Shown here: one piece after another, positions 34,116 through 45,730 of the stretch
How the letters are laid out: each line of letters starts with the position of its first letter
Numbering within the stretch: position 1 is the first letter of the stretch
Source of the DNA: Undaria pinnatifida
Lineage: Eukaryota > Sar > Phaeophyceae > Laminariales > Alariaceae
Assembly: GCA_012845835.1 (NCBI GenBank)
Contig: JABAKD010000007.1
Coordinates: 6,798,222-6,862,221, forward strand
Reading direction: 5' to 3'
Length of the DNA: 64,000 bases
The notes under the pieces: model-generated
Database searches by the model: none
What the model was told of the DNA's origin: nothing
The model's input: the letters and a program-made list of their open reading frames with translations, nothing else
Made by a program: the position numbers and the translations under genes

Positions 34116-36188
34116 GCAGAGGCAAGACCCCAATATGTATCAGCGTACAACCAACACCTTCTACGCAGAGTGAGGCTGAGAAACGTACGATGAACTGTAG
34201 CTGTTTACCGATATATTGGACGTTTTTCCGCTCTCGATGTGCGATGAACGCCATTCTGCTGCGAAGTATGACTAGTCTACAGCTTCTGTAAAAGTGGTAA
34301 TCGACCCTTAGGACCTACACCCTGGCCTCCTCAAACGAGATCCGAAACTAATCGACGCCCATGCCGCAACAGTTGAACACATGTCCACCGCCAGAGATTC
34401 GCACCGACTCACTGATTGTCCACAAAACGTACTTGCGCCCCGGGGACATCATGAACACGTTCTATTGACGACAATAGCAACGATTGCCTTTTCTACGCCT
34501 CCTGTCGGGGCTAGGTAACCTCCACAACGTTTCACTGTCGCTTTTTTTTTTTCCCCATCATCTGGGCCGATTCATGGGTCGAGGTTTTTACACTAGATTG
34601 ATATGCCTGATTTCGTCAGTTGCAGTAGAACCTCGCCCTCGCCGACTTGGCGTACTTGGTGCGGACAACGTACGATTCGGCAGGGGCGTACCTGATCGAT
34701 TTCACTCTTCTCGCATGGCAAACTCCATGCCCCTTAAAACCAAAGCTGACTTCGTTTGAGGAATTACGTGCGCGCCTGACAGAAAACATCCAATGGTCTA
34801 GCAATATAATCTAACGAAGCGTCTAGTGTAACATACATCGGGTCTAACGAAGCGTCTATTGGGTAGTTCATGTATGTAGGAGAGCCGCCAACCACGCAAT
34901 GATTGATAAAAATGAGCTCCGTTTAGGATAGAATAGATCGTACACCCTAGACGCACTGTGCCAACCACGCTATTGATAATAATGTCGGTGTTGCCGTCGA
35001 ACAACCTGTGTCGAGACTGTGTCTGATACTGCTTCCGCTCGTTGGGATACACGCGGGGAAGCATCACCGACATGCACGTGCAACGTCCTACACCGGCATA
35101 AATCGAATGTCAGTCTCTGCTGACTACATTCTACATTTTCGGGTCGGGAGGGTCCTATGCCCCACGAAGCATCGCGCACTCGCGTGTCGCTTTACGGCAT
35201 TTCCTGGGGAAAGTGGCACGCTTTGCACCTATCCGCTGCTGCTAGTGTAGGTAGTCAACTAAACCAGGATATCCCTGCCGAATTCGGGATGACCGGGACT
35301 GCGCGTGCTGTATCCGCATCAGACGTGCGTAGTGAACAGGCGCCAAGCCATCATCAGTTTTTGTACTATCTTTTTAATCGACCTCTTGTTTCGAGTACCT
35401 TTCGGAAACACAACGAGTTACAGTTCGATACTGATGTGACACGCGTTTTACGACCGCGGTAGCGTGCATTTGTGCTAAATCGGTTGTGCCTGAAGTATCT
35501 CCCCAACTGACGACGATCCGGTATCGTTGGAATCTGATTATTTAATGCTTTTACCGTGCTTTTATCGTCACACCCGCAGTAGGTGATGTAATCGTTCATT
35601 GGGCTGTCGTTGACTTCATTCAGTCAAAACCAAGGCTACGGGTCTAGAGTAGAGCTTTTCAAATGTAGAGCCCCACAGACCTTATTTAGGTGCACTATAT
35701 TTTGTAACGTACTGCGACCGTGCAGGCCAACAGTGGATTCTAGAGTGTCTAGGGCCCATGTTTAACGTCGAACAATGCATTGATGGTGCCTATGTGTTTT
35801 CGTGTTTTCCGGGTTTCTGCAACAACACCGACGGAGCGACACGCGTATCTCGTCCTGCGCGGCTCTCTTTCTAATATTTATCAGCACTGTTGGAGAGTAA
35901 AAAAACGTCGACACGATTATGCTATTGACGTTTGGCTGCAACACCGCTTGCTGAACGCGTGGATTATCATTGCTATCATTGAATGTCCTCTGTCGACGCT
36001 TTAGACAGAGAACGCGGGTACGGGGGCTTTTCGTTAGCGTAAGCGTGCGGGGCGAACTTCGGTAAATTCTATCAACGTGGGGTCTGCAATAATGTTGACC
36101 GACTACAAGAACCTGTCGTAAATCGCTGGAAGGGTCCTAGCGATGATCTTGTGAGATGCTAGATGCTACGCCCCCGGTCTTTTCATAC
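34116..36188. other. Intron, nothing recognised
   Basis: No exon or repeat family is seen. Open frames here are short and lack motifs. Confidence 0.35.
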
Positions 36189-36266
36189 CTCCAGATGTTC
36201 CGGTGTTGTTGCAAAACGCATTATTTCCGTACATGTCGAACTTGGAGTCGTATACTGCCATTGCAC
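36189..36266 (-). CDS. Beta-helix protein, repeat exon 3
   Basis: This is a 78-nt exon with acceptor GCAG, donor GTATGAAA and phase 1 at both ends. The translation starts GAMAVYDSKFDMYG and ends AFCNNTGTSGG. The FCNN replaces the usual F-x-N-N. The upstream intron is about 1.8 kb. A possible decayed exon lies in it near 37,300-37,373. Confidence 0.72.
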
Positions 36267-38065
36267 CTGCTGGCGGGAAGCAAGAAGAAAGAGTCACGAT
36301 TGAGATAATGGGAAAGCAACGAAACCGTTCTGTGTGTGGAATGAGAGCGAAAGTCAATCCTGTCCAGCAGATGTAGTGGAACTATTCAGAGACTTCTATC
36401 CTGCTCCGCAATTAGACGAAAAATCGTCATTGTACTTGCGCCACCAATAACACGAAATAATAGCACTTGCCCCACCAATGCACGCAAGCATGCCCCCATG
36501 GAACAACTTTGATCTTCGCCCGTTGAAAGTATGTCCTACAAAGTGTCCGCGGCCAGGATCACTTGTATCGTTCAGACACAACCCACGAGCCATGTGCCAG
36601 GTCGTGGAGATCGCGCAGCTCTTGCCGGATAGCACTGTCTAGACCATGTAGATATATTATTTTCATGAATGCATCTGTGCTGAATAACCTTCATTAATTT
36701 GATGGTGAAACATAGACGAGATCTGTCTGGTGTATGGCTTCATGTAACGACACCTCAAAATGACAGTAATCCCTTTGACGATATGCAGCACACCCTACGG
36801 TGATTACAACACTTGCCCCGTGTGGTATTGTTTGACGCGCTGGACAGAATAGAAGGGCCACCTCTACTATATCAAAAATATAGGCTACAGTTGATGTGTT
36901 TGTTGTTGCCGTCGGTAATGGCTATTAATTGGCGCGATTCTCGATAGATTGTCGTTGCTAATGTGCATCGATAGATTACCCGCTCCCAGCGTGTTGTGAG
37001 GGCGGGAGTGTGCTGGAGCCCCTCAGTTGAAATATGGTGTTAGCGATATCTTCAATCAAGAGACAACTTGCGTATTGTTGTACACTACGGCCGACAGCAA
37101 TGACAATCGATAGTCACCTTGAACAATGTTTCGTGGCTGTGAATGGCCGTCGGTAGACACGATAAATAATGGGTGGTGCTTCGTATTGAACAGCCGTTCT
37201 CGGCCCCAACACGCTCCCCTTATTGTCCATCTGTACTAGTTGCGGACAGCACGATATCGGACTGCTTTAAAACCATGGGCGACTAGCACCATAGGTTGGC
37301 CGATGGGTATTGTGAGTGTACCGGGGATCATGCGTATCATGCGTATGGACTAGACAATCGCACCTGCAGCAGTAGCCCGGAAAGGTTCTCGTCTATGGAC
37401 ACACCTAACCACAGTGGGCTGGTAAGGCGGCCTATTGATATGTGTACTTGGGACTCGTGTAATAGCACAAGAAGTATGGTCACATGATGCTCTTGCTGTA
37501 ACGATGGAGTGACAGCGCTGTCCCTAGATGGCTACTTTCCTGTGCAACAGAGGTCCGGGAGTTAACCTCGGCATATATATGCTGTTTGGACGAAGTATTA
37601 AACATGTTTATTGCGTGGAGCTTAGACTATTGTTCGACAGCCGCGTCAGTAAAAAATATTACGTTTCAGAAACGAAACGCTTACTCTAGAGAACACTACA
37701 AACGCAACAGGAAAACTATTATTTAATAGCTAACCTGGACGCATGTTATGTCAAAGACATCTGCACACATATAAGCATCTCGCTCAGCACATGTGCGCTG
37801 GACCTTCGCCACACGTGGGGAGTGAACACACATTGGGGGGGGTTAAATATTTCCCCGTTTCCAACTGAACTTCAGCCGTTGAGGTCTCAATCGCGACTCC
37901 CCACGCCACTGCACGACTGGTCTCACTGCGGTGTAAGACTGGTGGCACCAGAAACAGGAGCGATGTTTTCATGCAGAAGGTCGACCGGTCGTTCTTTTTA
38001 TCGCTGCTGAAAATTCATCCAAACAAAATAGAGACAGCAGAAAAATGTCCCTTGACGTGTTCTAC
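36267..38065. other. Intron with one possible decayed exon
   Basis: On the minus strand, CTGCAG before GTGCGATTGTC at 37,373 gives GAIV-stop-SIRMIRMIPGTLTI. This is an exon-like start without a donor. Nothing else is recognised. Confidence 0.3.
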
Positions 38066-38146
38066 CTGCAACTCCACCGACGTTCCCGCTGAAGCTTGTA
38101 TTTCCGTAAACACCGACGACGACGAACTGATTGGCGTAGATTCCAC
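38066..38146 (-). CDS. Beta-helix protein, repeat exon 2
   Basis: This is an 81-nt exon, phase 1 at both ends, with acceptor CCACAG and donor GTAGAAC. The translation starts GGIYANQF and ends TSFSGNVGGVAG, giving one Pmp-type rung with the GG(A/G)I start and the F-x-G-N asparagine turn. It is separated from exon 1 by a 593-nt intron. Confidence 0.72.
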
Positions 38147-38739
38147 CTGTGGCAAACAGGGAAAAGGGGATGTATTAATCGAACGCGTGTCGTGGAATGG
38201 GCGATACTTATTAGCGCACCATATTTTCTCCTTTGTCGCTACGACAAACATACATATGCAACAAACGAACAAGGCGGGTGATAGAGGTTTCTACCAAATT
38301 CACAACACCCTCGTACACTGCATGAAACAATGGACAAAACATGCACATTTTCGGGCACCGGGCACCGTCGTGGCTTTGAGATAACGGCACACGGACCGCC
38401 AAAATCCGGAAAAGACTGGCACGCCGTTGTCATTTCCTTGGAAGAGGGGTATAGTGTCATGAACGTCTTGGGAGGGCAAACATACGTCACTATACTGCGA
38501 CATACACTGGGCAATGACCTAGGAGTAGTGCCGAGGGGAAAACCCACTACTACTGCAAGTTGACATTCCATGCGGGCACATACAATGACAAATAAAATGT
38601 TCTATAATAGTAGAGCAGCTGGCGCGGATGGGGGCAAGCGGAAAGCGGGTCAAGTATGCCTCTGCTAGCTCTATTTCGATTGTACGGGGTTGCTTGCTAG
38701 CAGTATTTCTATGCTACGGGGTTGCCTACAGCCGCACAC

Positions 38740-39241
38740 CTGCATAGCGTCCGTAGTTGTCCATGAAATGACAATCAATCACGCTAACCGTGGGGATCAC
38801 ACCGGCGCTCCCTTTAGCCCTGACAGCACCGGCCCCCGTGGTGTGATTCGAACGTCCGCCTTTGATTACTAGGTTGTCTAGCGTGAGTGAAGAGGCACCA
38901 GACACGTGAAAAATGCCAGTTTCAGAGGTGCTTTTAACGCCGAGAACAGTCGCTGTAGGTGCATTGCCGTCGAGTGGTGGCTTCGAAGAAAAACCGGACC
39001 CAGACACGGTCAACGATATTCCATCAGACACCTGGATCGTCTCATTGATTGACACGCTTCCGTACCATGTGACATCAAACACGCCCCCACCAGTGCAGTT
39101 CAGCGCATCGGAAAGATACCACGCGTCGGCAGTGGAGGCGACTTCGATGGTCTGTGTGTCGGCACATTGAGCTGAGTCTACTCCTGAGGGAAACAAAGAT
39201 GCTGCCACGCTAAATGCAAAGACCAACAGGCCAGCCGCCAT
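38740..39241 (-). CDS. Beta-helix protein, exon 1: signal peptide and N-terminal domain
   Basis: The exon encodes 167 codons plus one base. The protein begins MAAGLLVFAFSVAASLF and continues to DSAQ|C, a good signal peptide with a likely cleavage near residue 25. The following roughly 140 residues are Ser/Thr/Gly-rich with beta-strand periodicity: a Cys-Thr-Gly-Gly-Gly turn near residue 50, then LTVSGSG, LTLDNLVIKGG and VSVIDCHFMDN. These are successive beta-helix rungs ending in an FxxN-type motif. The start was chosen because the ATG lies in a GCCATGGCG context and is followed at once by the signal peptide; the open frame extends upstream to 39,457 but lacks such character. The exon ends GGA-CGC-TAT-GCA-G before GTGTGC, a phase 1 donor that matches the next acceptor. 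Confidence 0.78.
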
Positions 39242-39560
39242 GGCGCCTTTCCCTCTCTCTTGAGCCGTCACGTGGAACACAGCCTTTCTTCGCCAGGCAG
39301 AGTCCCTCCTGCGCTGCAAAGTAGCGATAACGTAAGGCATTGCATACGCAGTCGTTTGGGCATTATCTTCTCCCCTTACTGTGACGCTGTTGCTCTCTTG
39401 CAGGTACCAAGTATACGTGCCCCTCAACCAGAAGCAGGACCCGTGGGAAGCTAGCAAGCGCCTTCGTCTAAGTGGTTCGAACGCTCGACATATGAGGTTT
39501 GATATGTGAACGCATGGAATGGGGGTCGGGCAACATTGTGAAGGCGTTTCGGGGTGCGGC
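39242..39560 (-). promoter_or_regulatory. 5' flank of the beta-helix gene
   Basis: About 320 bp lie between the start codon and the nearest upstream feature, a MITE copy. This interval should hold the 5' UTR and core promoter. I see no clear TATA box or Inr, so no site is placed. Confidence 0.3.
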
Positions 39561-39561
39561 T

Positions 39562-39842
39562 GACCAAGGCTACGATAAGGGTGCTACGCCAAATTTCGCT
39601 ACCGGGTCTGATCTATCATACTCGCACGAGTGATTCTGTACCTCACGGAAAAAATGACTTTATTTAAGCGATTTTTATAGCGCAGTGTAGCTCACTAATC
39701 TGTCGCGGATTCATGTCGCGACTTCTAACCACTAAAAAAGCCTTAGACCACAAAGGATCAGGAGGGTCAGTAGCGTGAGTGACATCGGGCCACGGCAACC
39801 AAAATCCCGAAAAATGACCGTCTACAATAGCCTGAGTCGGGT
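39562..39842. mobile_element. MITE-like element upstream of the beta-helix gene
   Basis: The left end reads ACCAAGGCTACGATAAGGG and the right end TCTACAATAGCCTGAGT, an imperfect inverted pair. Inner palindromic motifs (ACTCGCACGAGTGA; GTAGCGTGAGTGA) sit as in the 20.39 kb copy. Confidence 0.6.
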
Positions 39843-40504
39843 GCGTATTTTAGATGAAACTCGACGAGCAAAAAGAAATGCAAAGTGGGAAACTTGAACT
39901 CTGTGCGCGACAATAACCAAGGTGCACTAACCGGCGGGGGGAGATGAAGGAGAAGCCTATGACCACGGCCTGTCCAAAGTGTCCCTCAGGGAAAAGCACT
40001 TCTTGCGGGTTGACATGAAAAGTGAACGAGACGATCTAACCAAAAAACTAGTCTATAGCTGTGGTTTAGTTTGTGGTGCATGCCGCTACCGCCCGCAACC
40101 ATATTCTGGTGACCTGTAAATTATTCCTTTTGGTATCTTGCGTAGCCGACACCGACCAAACACTCACAATATTGCCACAAACTACGCGCATACACTACCG
40201 GAAGTCTGATTTGAAAGCGCCCCAAAAAATGCGTGTAGCAGAAACATCAACCGGAACTACTGCTGCTGTAAGATCACGCTTGAGTCAAGCAGTCGCCTAG
40301 AACCCTTGTGGGGCTGTGATGGTGTGGTGGACGTAGAGATCGGGGTTTCCGCAATTCGACAGAGTAGAGTCAATCATGTGTTCTTTCCGCCCGAACAATA
40401 TGTTGTGCCTCAAAAGGAAACTGCTCATCGGTTAGTCCGTTGAATATATCGGTAACATTAAAAAATGCTGCAATTATGTCTGTCCACTGCTGTAGTCTAT
40501 AGTC

Positions 40505-40910
40505 TATATGATCTCACGATCCAGGGCGTTGCAGCCCGGCCTCGCCGCATCGGTAGAAAGGGTTGGCGACGCGACCGGCGGAACGCTTGGTCTCATGCCG
40601 TGCCAATTCGTGGCCGTGCGTGCTGAGCATCGCCGAGGACCCCAGGGATAGTGAGTGCTGACGATAATGTAAGGGCCGTTTGGAGTCTACAGTTAGTCCC
40701 CAATGGTTCTCAAATTACCTTCAGAATAGTTCATTACAGCACATCACAACACACCACGAAAATCGTTACCGTTCTCTCTCGATCCAGAGCGTTTCAGCCC
40801 GACGCGCGGCACGGGTAAAGAGGGCTGGGTACACAACCAGCAGAACACCAGATACTACATCGTGCTCAGCGCTGGCTATCGCGTGCTGAGCATTGTCCCA
40901 ATCGCAAACC
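40505..40910. repeat. GC-rich repeat, two tandem copies
   Basis: Copies lie at 40,505-40,650 and 40,768-40,910, sharing GATCCAG(G/A)GCGTT(G/T)CAGCCCG and CGTGCTGAGCAT. A third copy is at 41,423-41,545. Confidence 0.55.
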
Positions 40911-41061
40911 GGTGCCGATGTCTAGAGAAAGCCAGCAATGTCGCTGACTAATATTGATGGTGTGCTGCATGGTTCAAGTTGAACATAGACAGCTCATTGG
41001 CCGAGTGAATCTGGCGAGATTTTCAACTTCCTTACGAAACACCACATACCGCTCAAGTAAA

Positions 41062-41150
41062 ACAGCAGCAGTGGCGGCAGCAGCGGCGAGAGCGGCAGCA
41101 GAAGCGGCGACATCGGCAGGTGCAGCTGCAGCAGCAGCAGCAGTGCACAT
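41062..41150. repeat. GCAGCG/GCAGCA triplet tract
   Basis: Alanine-coding or CAG-type triplets on the plus strand end just left of a MITE copy. Confidence 0.7.
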
Positions 41151-41157
41151 GCGTATG

Positions 41158-41421
41158 AACAGGGCTACGGTAGGGGGGGGTACCCTCGTTTTCATTTAGG
41201 GTTGAGCTACTCGCACGCGTCGAGCACTCTGCACCTCACTGGCGAAATATTTTAGGCGATTGCTTTTCGCGCAGCATATTTCACAACTCCAGTACGGATT
41301 CAAACCGTGAAATGAAAATCTCACGAGGGCTTGACACCGCAGGGGAACTAGGAGGTCACTCGCGCGAGTGAGCCCGACGCACCGAAACACGAAGACCAAG
41401 AAAGTAACCCCCTAGCACCAA
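41158..41421. mobile_element. MITE-like element, diverged copy
   Basis: The left end GGCTACGGTAGGGGGGGGTACCC is well kept. The inner ACTCGCACGCGT and ACTCGCGCGAGTGA are present. The right terminal repeat is eroded. Confidence 0.6.
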
Positions 41422-41422
41422 A

Positions 41423-41545
41423 AGCGTTTCAGCCCCGCCCCGCGGCATGGTCATAGAGTGTTTGAGGCGCAATCAGCAGACCACTAGGTTCCATGCTGCG
41501 TCGAGACATCGCCGTCGCACGCTGAGCATTGCCGACAATCTCGAG
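41423..41545. repeat. GC-rich repeat, third copy
   Basis: It shares GCGTTTCAGCCC, CGCGGCA and CGCTGAGCATTGCC with the pair at 40.5-40.9 kb and directly follows the MITE. Confidence 0.5.
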
Positions 41546-42280
41546 GCAGTCTCTGATAGACATCGGGCCAGCTTCGTTCGTATGTACCAAGAATACGATG
41601 GATTTACGCGGTGAATGACCTGTTAGAAATCTGGTGGTGCCTGACCGATGACGGTCTTCAGAGGCTAACACAGAGTCGTGGTGAGACGAGCTCGAGCCTG
41701 ACTGATGATGGTTTAGACGATGGTGGATCAATTTAATAATGGGCTCTCGTTGGGTCAACAACTTATTATGTCACTATGAACTGTCCTAGTTCAGGTAGAT
41801 GCAGATAGATGCGAAGAATGAACTCGATGTGCAAGCACTCGTGTCCCTTCCTTTATTTTTGGTAACAAATTATCTCATATGGTAGTATCCACTATACATC
41901 TACGACACCCAGCTCAAACTTACGCGCGTGACGCAGTAAACATTTCGATATTTTACGCACGTCATGCGTCAACACGTTATTACTTGGTGGAACGCAGTAC
42001 CATATATGTTCCTCTTCCATACTCAAAGTAAAAAAAGCTCGACAGCTTACCCAGTACTCTGCATACACTTATTTGACTATGTAATGAACATCTACCATAT
42101 TATCATTGACTGATGGATTCCTTGTGGATCGTACTCTTTTTTTAACATGACCAAACCCCATTCCAGAAAGCGCTCGCTTTCGTATGAACAGTTACTACAC
42201 AACTGTCTCGGGTATTGTTCATTATTAAGCGTAGACTATACTCGGCGTATATCATACATATAGTCTACCCCTCCCCCCCC
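41546..42280. other. Intergenic, nothing recognised
   Basis: No gene is supported. Only short TAGACTA/TAGTCTA motifs occur, near 42,232 and 42,261. Confidence 0.4.
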
Positions 42281-42297
42281 CCCCAATAATAAACTGG

Positions 42298-42785
42298 TGC
42301 ACTTTTTTTTTTTTTTTTTCTTCCAAAACCGTCAGATTTATCCCCTTGAAAGGATTTATAGCTCACATGCACAAATTGCCCCCCCTCCCCCCCCCCCCCC
42401 CCCCCCTCCAACCCCGCTCGCTTTTGATCAAAACCAGGCCCCCACGTCCTTCAAAACTCCGCCCCCCCCCCCGTCACCGGTTATTCGACTTACAAGATTC
42501 ACTTGATAAAAGGATACATTTCCCTCCACAACTGTCAGGTTTTGTCCTCCTCAGAAACGGGTTTTATGGTTTCCGCGCACAGACTGACTAAAATCACCCT
42601 GTTGACCCTGATAGCTACATTGTAGTTGTAAGGGGAGTCGCCGACCTATATCCTTAATGAGGGCACACAACTCATAATACGCGCAATCGGAGTATCACAC
42701 ACAGCTTGCAAAGATGAGTTTCGACGAAATCTTCGATCTCACAGCTAGCTAGAGTGTATTTTCATTTTTTATAATATAGTCTACC
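42298..42785 (+). repeat. Dispersed repeat with LAKM-core end, copy A
   Basis: After a T-run and a C-run, the segment from TTTTGATCAAAACCAGGCCC through CGGTTATTCGACTTACA and GGAGTCGCCGACCTATATCC to CACAGCTTGCAAAGATGAGT matches 54,440-54,790. It ends with the LAKMSFDEIFDLTAS-type core at 42,708-42,770. No protein other than this short frame is conserved, so it is probably the terminal part of a mobile element. Confidence 0.65.
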
Positions 42786-43165
42786 TCCTACATCCTTAAT
42801 GAGGACACACAACCCGCAATACGCGCGAACGGAGTATCACACACAGCTTGCAAAGATGACTTTCGACAAAATATTCGATCTCACAGCAGCTGGAGTGTAT
42901 TTTAATTTTAATAATATAGTCTAGTTTCCGCGGACGGACTGCCTAACATCACCACTGACCTTGATAGCTACACTGCAGTTGCAAGGGGGGTCGTCGACCT
43001 GTATCCTTAATTAGGACACACAACCCGTGATACGCGCGAACGGAGTATCACACGCAGCTTGCAAATATGAGTTCTTCGACAAAATTTTCGATCTCACAGC
43101 TACTTAGATTAGTCTATTCATAGTCTAATAGCTGGAGTGTATCTTAATCTTGATAATATACCAGC
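42786..43165 (+). repeat. Tandem partial copies of the LAKM-core repeat
   Basis: Two more copies of the repeat end (42,786-42,918 and 42,925-43,165) directly follow copy A. In the second, about 28 bp containing TAGTCTATTCATAGTCTAAT is inserted between CACAGCT and AGCTGG. Confidence 0.7.
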
Positions 43166-43469
43166 AGGCATGCGCAGTGTGTACAACAGTAGGTACGTTA
43201 GGTATGACACGTATACAGAGACAGCAGCAGCAGCGGTATTGTTGGATACGGTACGTACTTCACGCGTACAACTAACCACATACTTCAAAGTATTTACGCA
43301 AGTGTAGAGCCACTTATTTCCTACGCATCAGATTCGATGCCCTGCAGCATTCTCGGCTTGCCGGCGGCCCAGTCAGCGAGAACACCAGACCAGCAGGGAC
43401 GCAATTTTCGTACAACATACTAGGTGTGCACTCAGGTACTCATGTACCAAGCAATTATCACTCATGGCC

Positions 43470-43835
43470 GGCCGCTGGTTGTGCCAGTTCGGTTTTGGCC
43501 GGGTTTTATCCGTGCTTCCCCTCACACCAGAACTGTTTCGTTTGAAAGATTCCGGAGCTTTCTGGCCAAGCCATTCAACCAATCAGTGTTATTATGTCAT
43601 GCATGTGCTGGAGTGATCCTCTGTTCCACCCGTGTACTTTTTCTTCTACCCTTTCTTTATGGGCGACGCAGATCCAGCGCCACCGGCGGAGCATGGTCTA
43701 TCGATATTTGTCGTGCTTGGCCATCACACCAGCGCTCCTCGTTTTCGGAGGTTCAGGATCTTGATGGCAAACCATTGATCCAATCAGTGTTTCATGCTAT
43801 GTTGTAGGGTAATCTTCTGTCATGTCGTTGTACTT
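43470..43835 (+). repeat. Diverged tandem duplication
   Basis: 43,480-43,630 and 43,685-43,835 share CATCACACCAG or CCTCACACCAG, then (C)AAACCATTGATCCAATCAGTGT or its variant, then a Cys/His-poor tail. The plus-strand 127-codon frame over both copies has an internal repeat (KPFNQSV and KPLIQSV) but no known domain. Confidence 0.4.
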
Positions 43836-45130
43836 GCGGAGCCGTAGCCGTACCGCTAGAAAAAAACAAAAGTTTATTTTTCAACACACAAAAATATTTT
43901 ACCCCCAAAAAAAGTTTGTACGTACTGTAGAACGTTCTGGTGTGCTCCCTTAATTAACAATAGTCTAGACTAGACTATTAGTCTAGTCTAGTCTATACGT
44001 ATCGCTTTTCTGCTTTTTGTCCCAAACAGGTTGTACCCGGGCCGGCCCGTTTCTCGGCCCGCGCAAGCCCGTGGGTCGCTCAATGAGCAGCGCGGACGTC
44101 TGTGTCGTAGAAGTTGAACTGTATTGCGGTAGATCACATATCATTGGCCGCGGCTTGGACCGGCATGTGAAACCACATAGGCTGCCTCAATGGCGGGGTA
44201 GGCGGCGTAGTATTTTGTAGTAGTATCATCAGTAATAAACACCGTATCTCATGGGCAGCGGGCCGGAGCTCATGTAGACACGTTGGCCACCGCATGCGCT
44301 GGGAAGAGCGTCCCAAGTAGCGCCCACATATCATGGGCCGCCGCCAGGCGTGGCCCGGCCCATCCCGTTTACAAACAAAATCGGTCCGGCTCAACCCGGA
44401 CCGAACCACTGACGCATGACACGAAACCGGAACTGGTTGAGCAGGAAAGAACATCCAAGCCGTGGCAATACTGCAGTTTATCGGCCTTCAATCCCCCCCC
44501 CGAGGGAGCGAAGACAGGCACCCAAAAACGAAGTTAGCGACACTACGGACAGGGGACAGTTCTCAACCAAGAAGGCTAACACGATATGGGTTGTTGCCTT
44601 GCTACCCTGTCTGCTGTATACTTCCAGCTTTCTTCGACCGCGATTTCTCTACCACCCCCCCCCCGTCCGTTGGCCTTGGATGCCACGTATCCAGGACGCG
44701 CGTAGCTCCGAGCGCTTTGCGCTTTTCCTCGTGTAATTTAGCCATGAACCGTTCGGCTCCTTCAAAGGGCCCCCTCGCCGACTTGCCAGCCTTAGTTGCT
44801 GCACTTGCCCACAGCACAGTTTCAACCTAACAAACCGCATGCCGCTCAGGCTTCGGTTGATCGCAAAATCGTCAAATAGGCAAGTTATATGTACCAATTT
44901 ATCCATGGAGCTCACAGATCCAGGGGTTTCCCAAGCTGCTATCCGCCGAAACGTCGTCGGACTGGGTCATCGCCGTTTTGGTTGTCGTGTCATTGCCCCC
45001 GTGAAGAAGAGCTGCCGTTTCCGGATGGTCTTTCGATGCTCACGAGTGTATTCAACTTGAGGGCCTCGTCGTACGAAACGTTGGTGCTGGTGTGGCTCGG
45101 ACGACGCTGGAGTCCAAGAACTTGCTGGTT
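43836..45130. other. Intergenic; weak coding-like segment on minus strand
   Basis: At 44,649-44,810 the minus strand reads KSARGPFEGAERFMAKLHEE and LGATRVLDTWHPRP, which looks coding-like after a possible TGCAG acceptor. I cannot name it or find a second exon. A cluster of TAGTCTAGAC motifs lies at 43,961-43,998. Confidence 0.25.
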
Positions 45131-45138
45131 GGCTAGAA

Positions 45139-45570
45139 AATGAAGTTAGCCGATCGGAAATTGGGTTAATAATATTGTTTCAAGCCGAGGCGAATATAAT
45201 TACTCTGCTCGAAAACAATACGATAAGATATAGGTCTAGACCAACTGATTAGACTAGATATTTTGAATGCCCAACTAAGCTATCGGCTGCCATGGCTATT
45301 AGAAGGTATGGCGAGAGTCGATATATGTAGGCACACGGTTGCTCATTCAAGAACTATCCGGTGGACTATGAGGTTAGCCGATCGGAGATTGGGTAAATTT
45401 TGTTTGAAGCCTAGGCGGATACCTAATGACTTGGTGGAAAACAATGAATCATACGATACCTGATAACTGATCATAGTGTATATTTTGAATGCCCAAGTTA
45501 TCGGCTGCCATGGCTATCAGAAGCTATGGCGAGAGTCGATATATTTATTAATAGGCACACGGTTGCTCGG
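45139..45570. repeat. Tandem duplication, about 230-bp unit
   Basis: GTTAGCCGATCGGA(A/G)ATTGGGT and GGCTGCCATGGCTAT(T/C)AGAAG recur about 230 bp apart. The first copy has GATTAGACTAGATATTTTG where the second has GATCATAGTGTATATTTTG. Confidence 0.8.
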
Positions 45571-45730
45571 AGTTAATAAGCTACTGCTTTGACGTGCGTT
45601 ATCAGAACGTCTGTGGATGCAAGGAAAATGGATCAGATATTACTGGAGTGAATGGCATGATTCGCTAGACTAGTCTATGACCACAACGCTCGGGAAAGAG
45701 ATTCGCATTTTTTTTTCATGTAACTGTTAC

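Larger units (their letters stand above)
771..39241 (-). other. Split gene: secreted beta-helix protein with Pmp-type repeats (gene span, 3' end off window)
   Basis: This is a minus-strand gene of at least 38 kb. The start codon is at 39,241-39,239, and the coding sequence leaves the window beyond 771. Seen: a signal-peptide exon followed by nine intact exons, all symmetric phase 1, each carrying the GGAI and FxxN motifs of chlamydial polymorphic outer membrane protein repeats. Known for the family: such repeats build a right-handed parallel beta-helix (pectin-lyase-like) on secreted or surface proteins. Inferred: an extracellular or cell-wall protein, possibly adhesive; no substrate can be read from the sequence. 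Total recognised CDS is about 1.46 kb, so more than 95% of the span is intron. The introns are full of repeats and duplicated blocks. Whether the gene is still expressed is uncertain, because one exon-like unit (31,446-31,535) has a stop. Confidence 0.72.
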
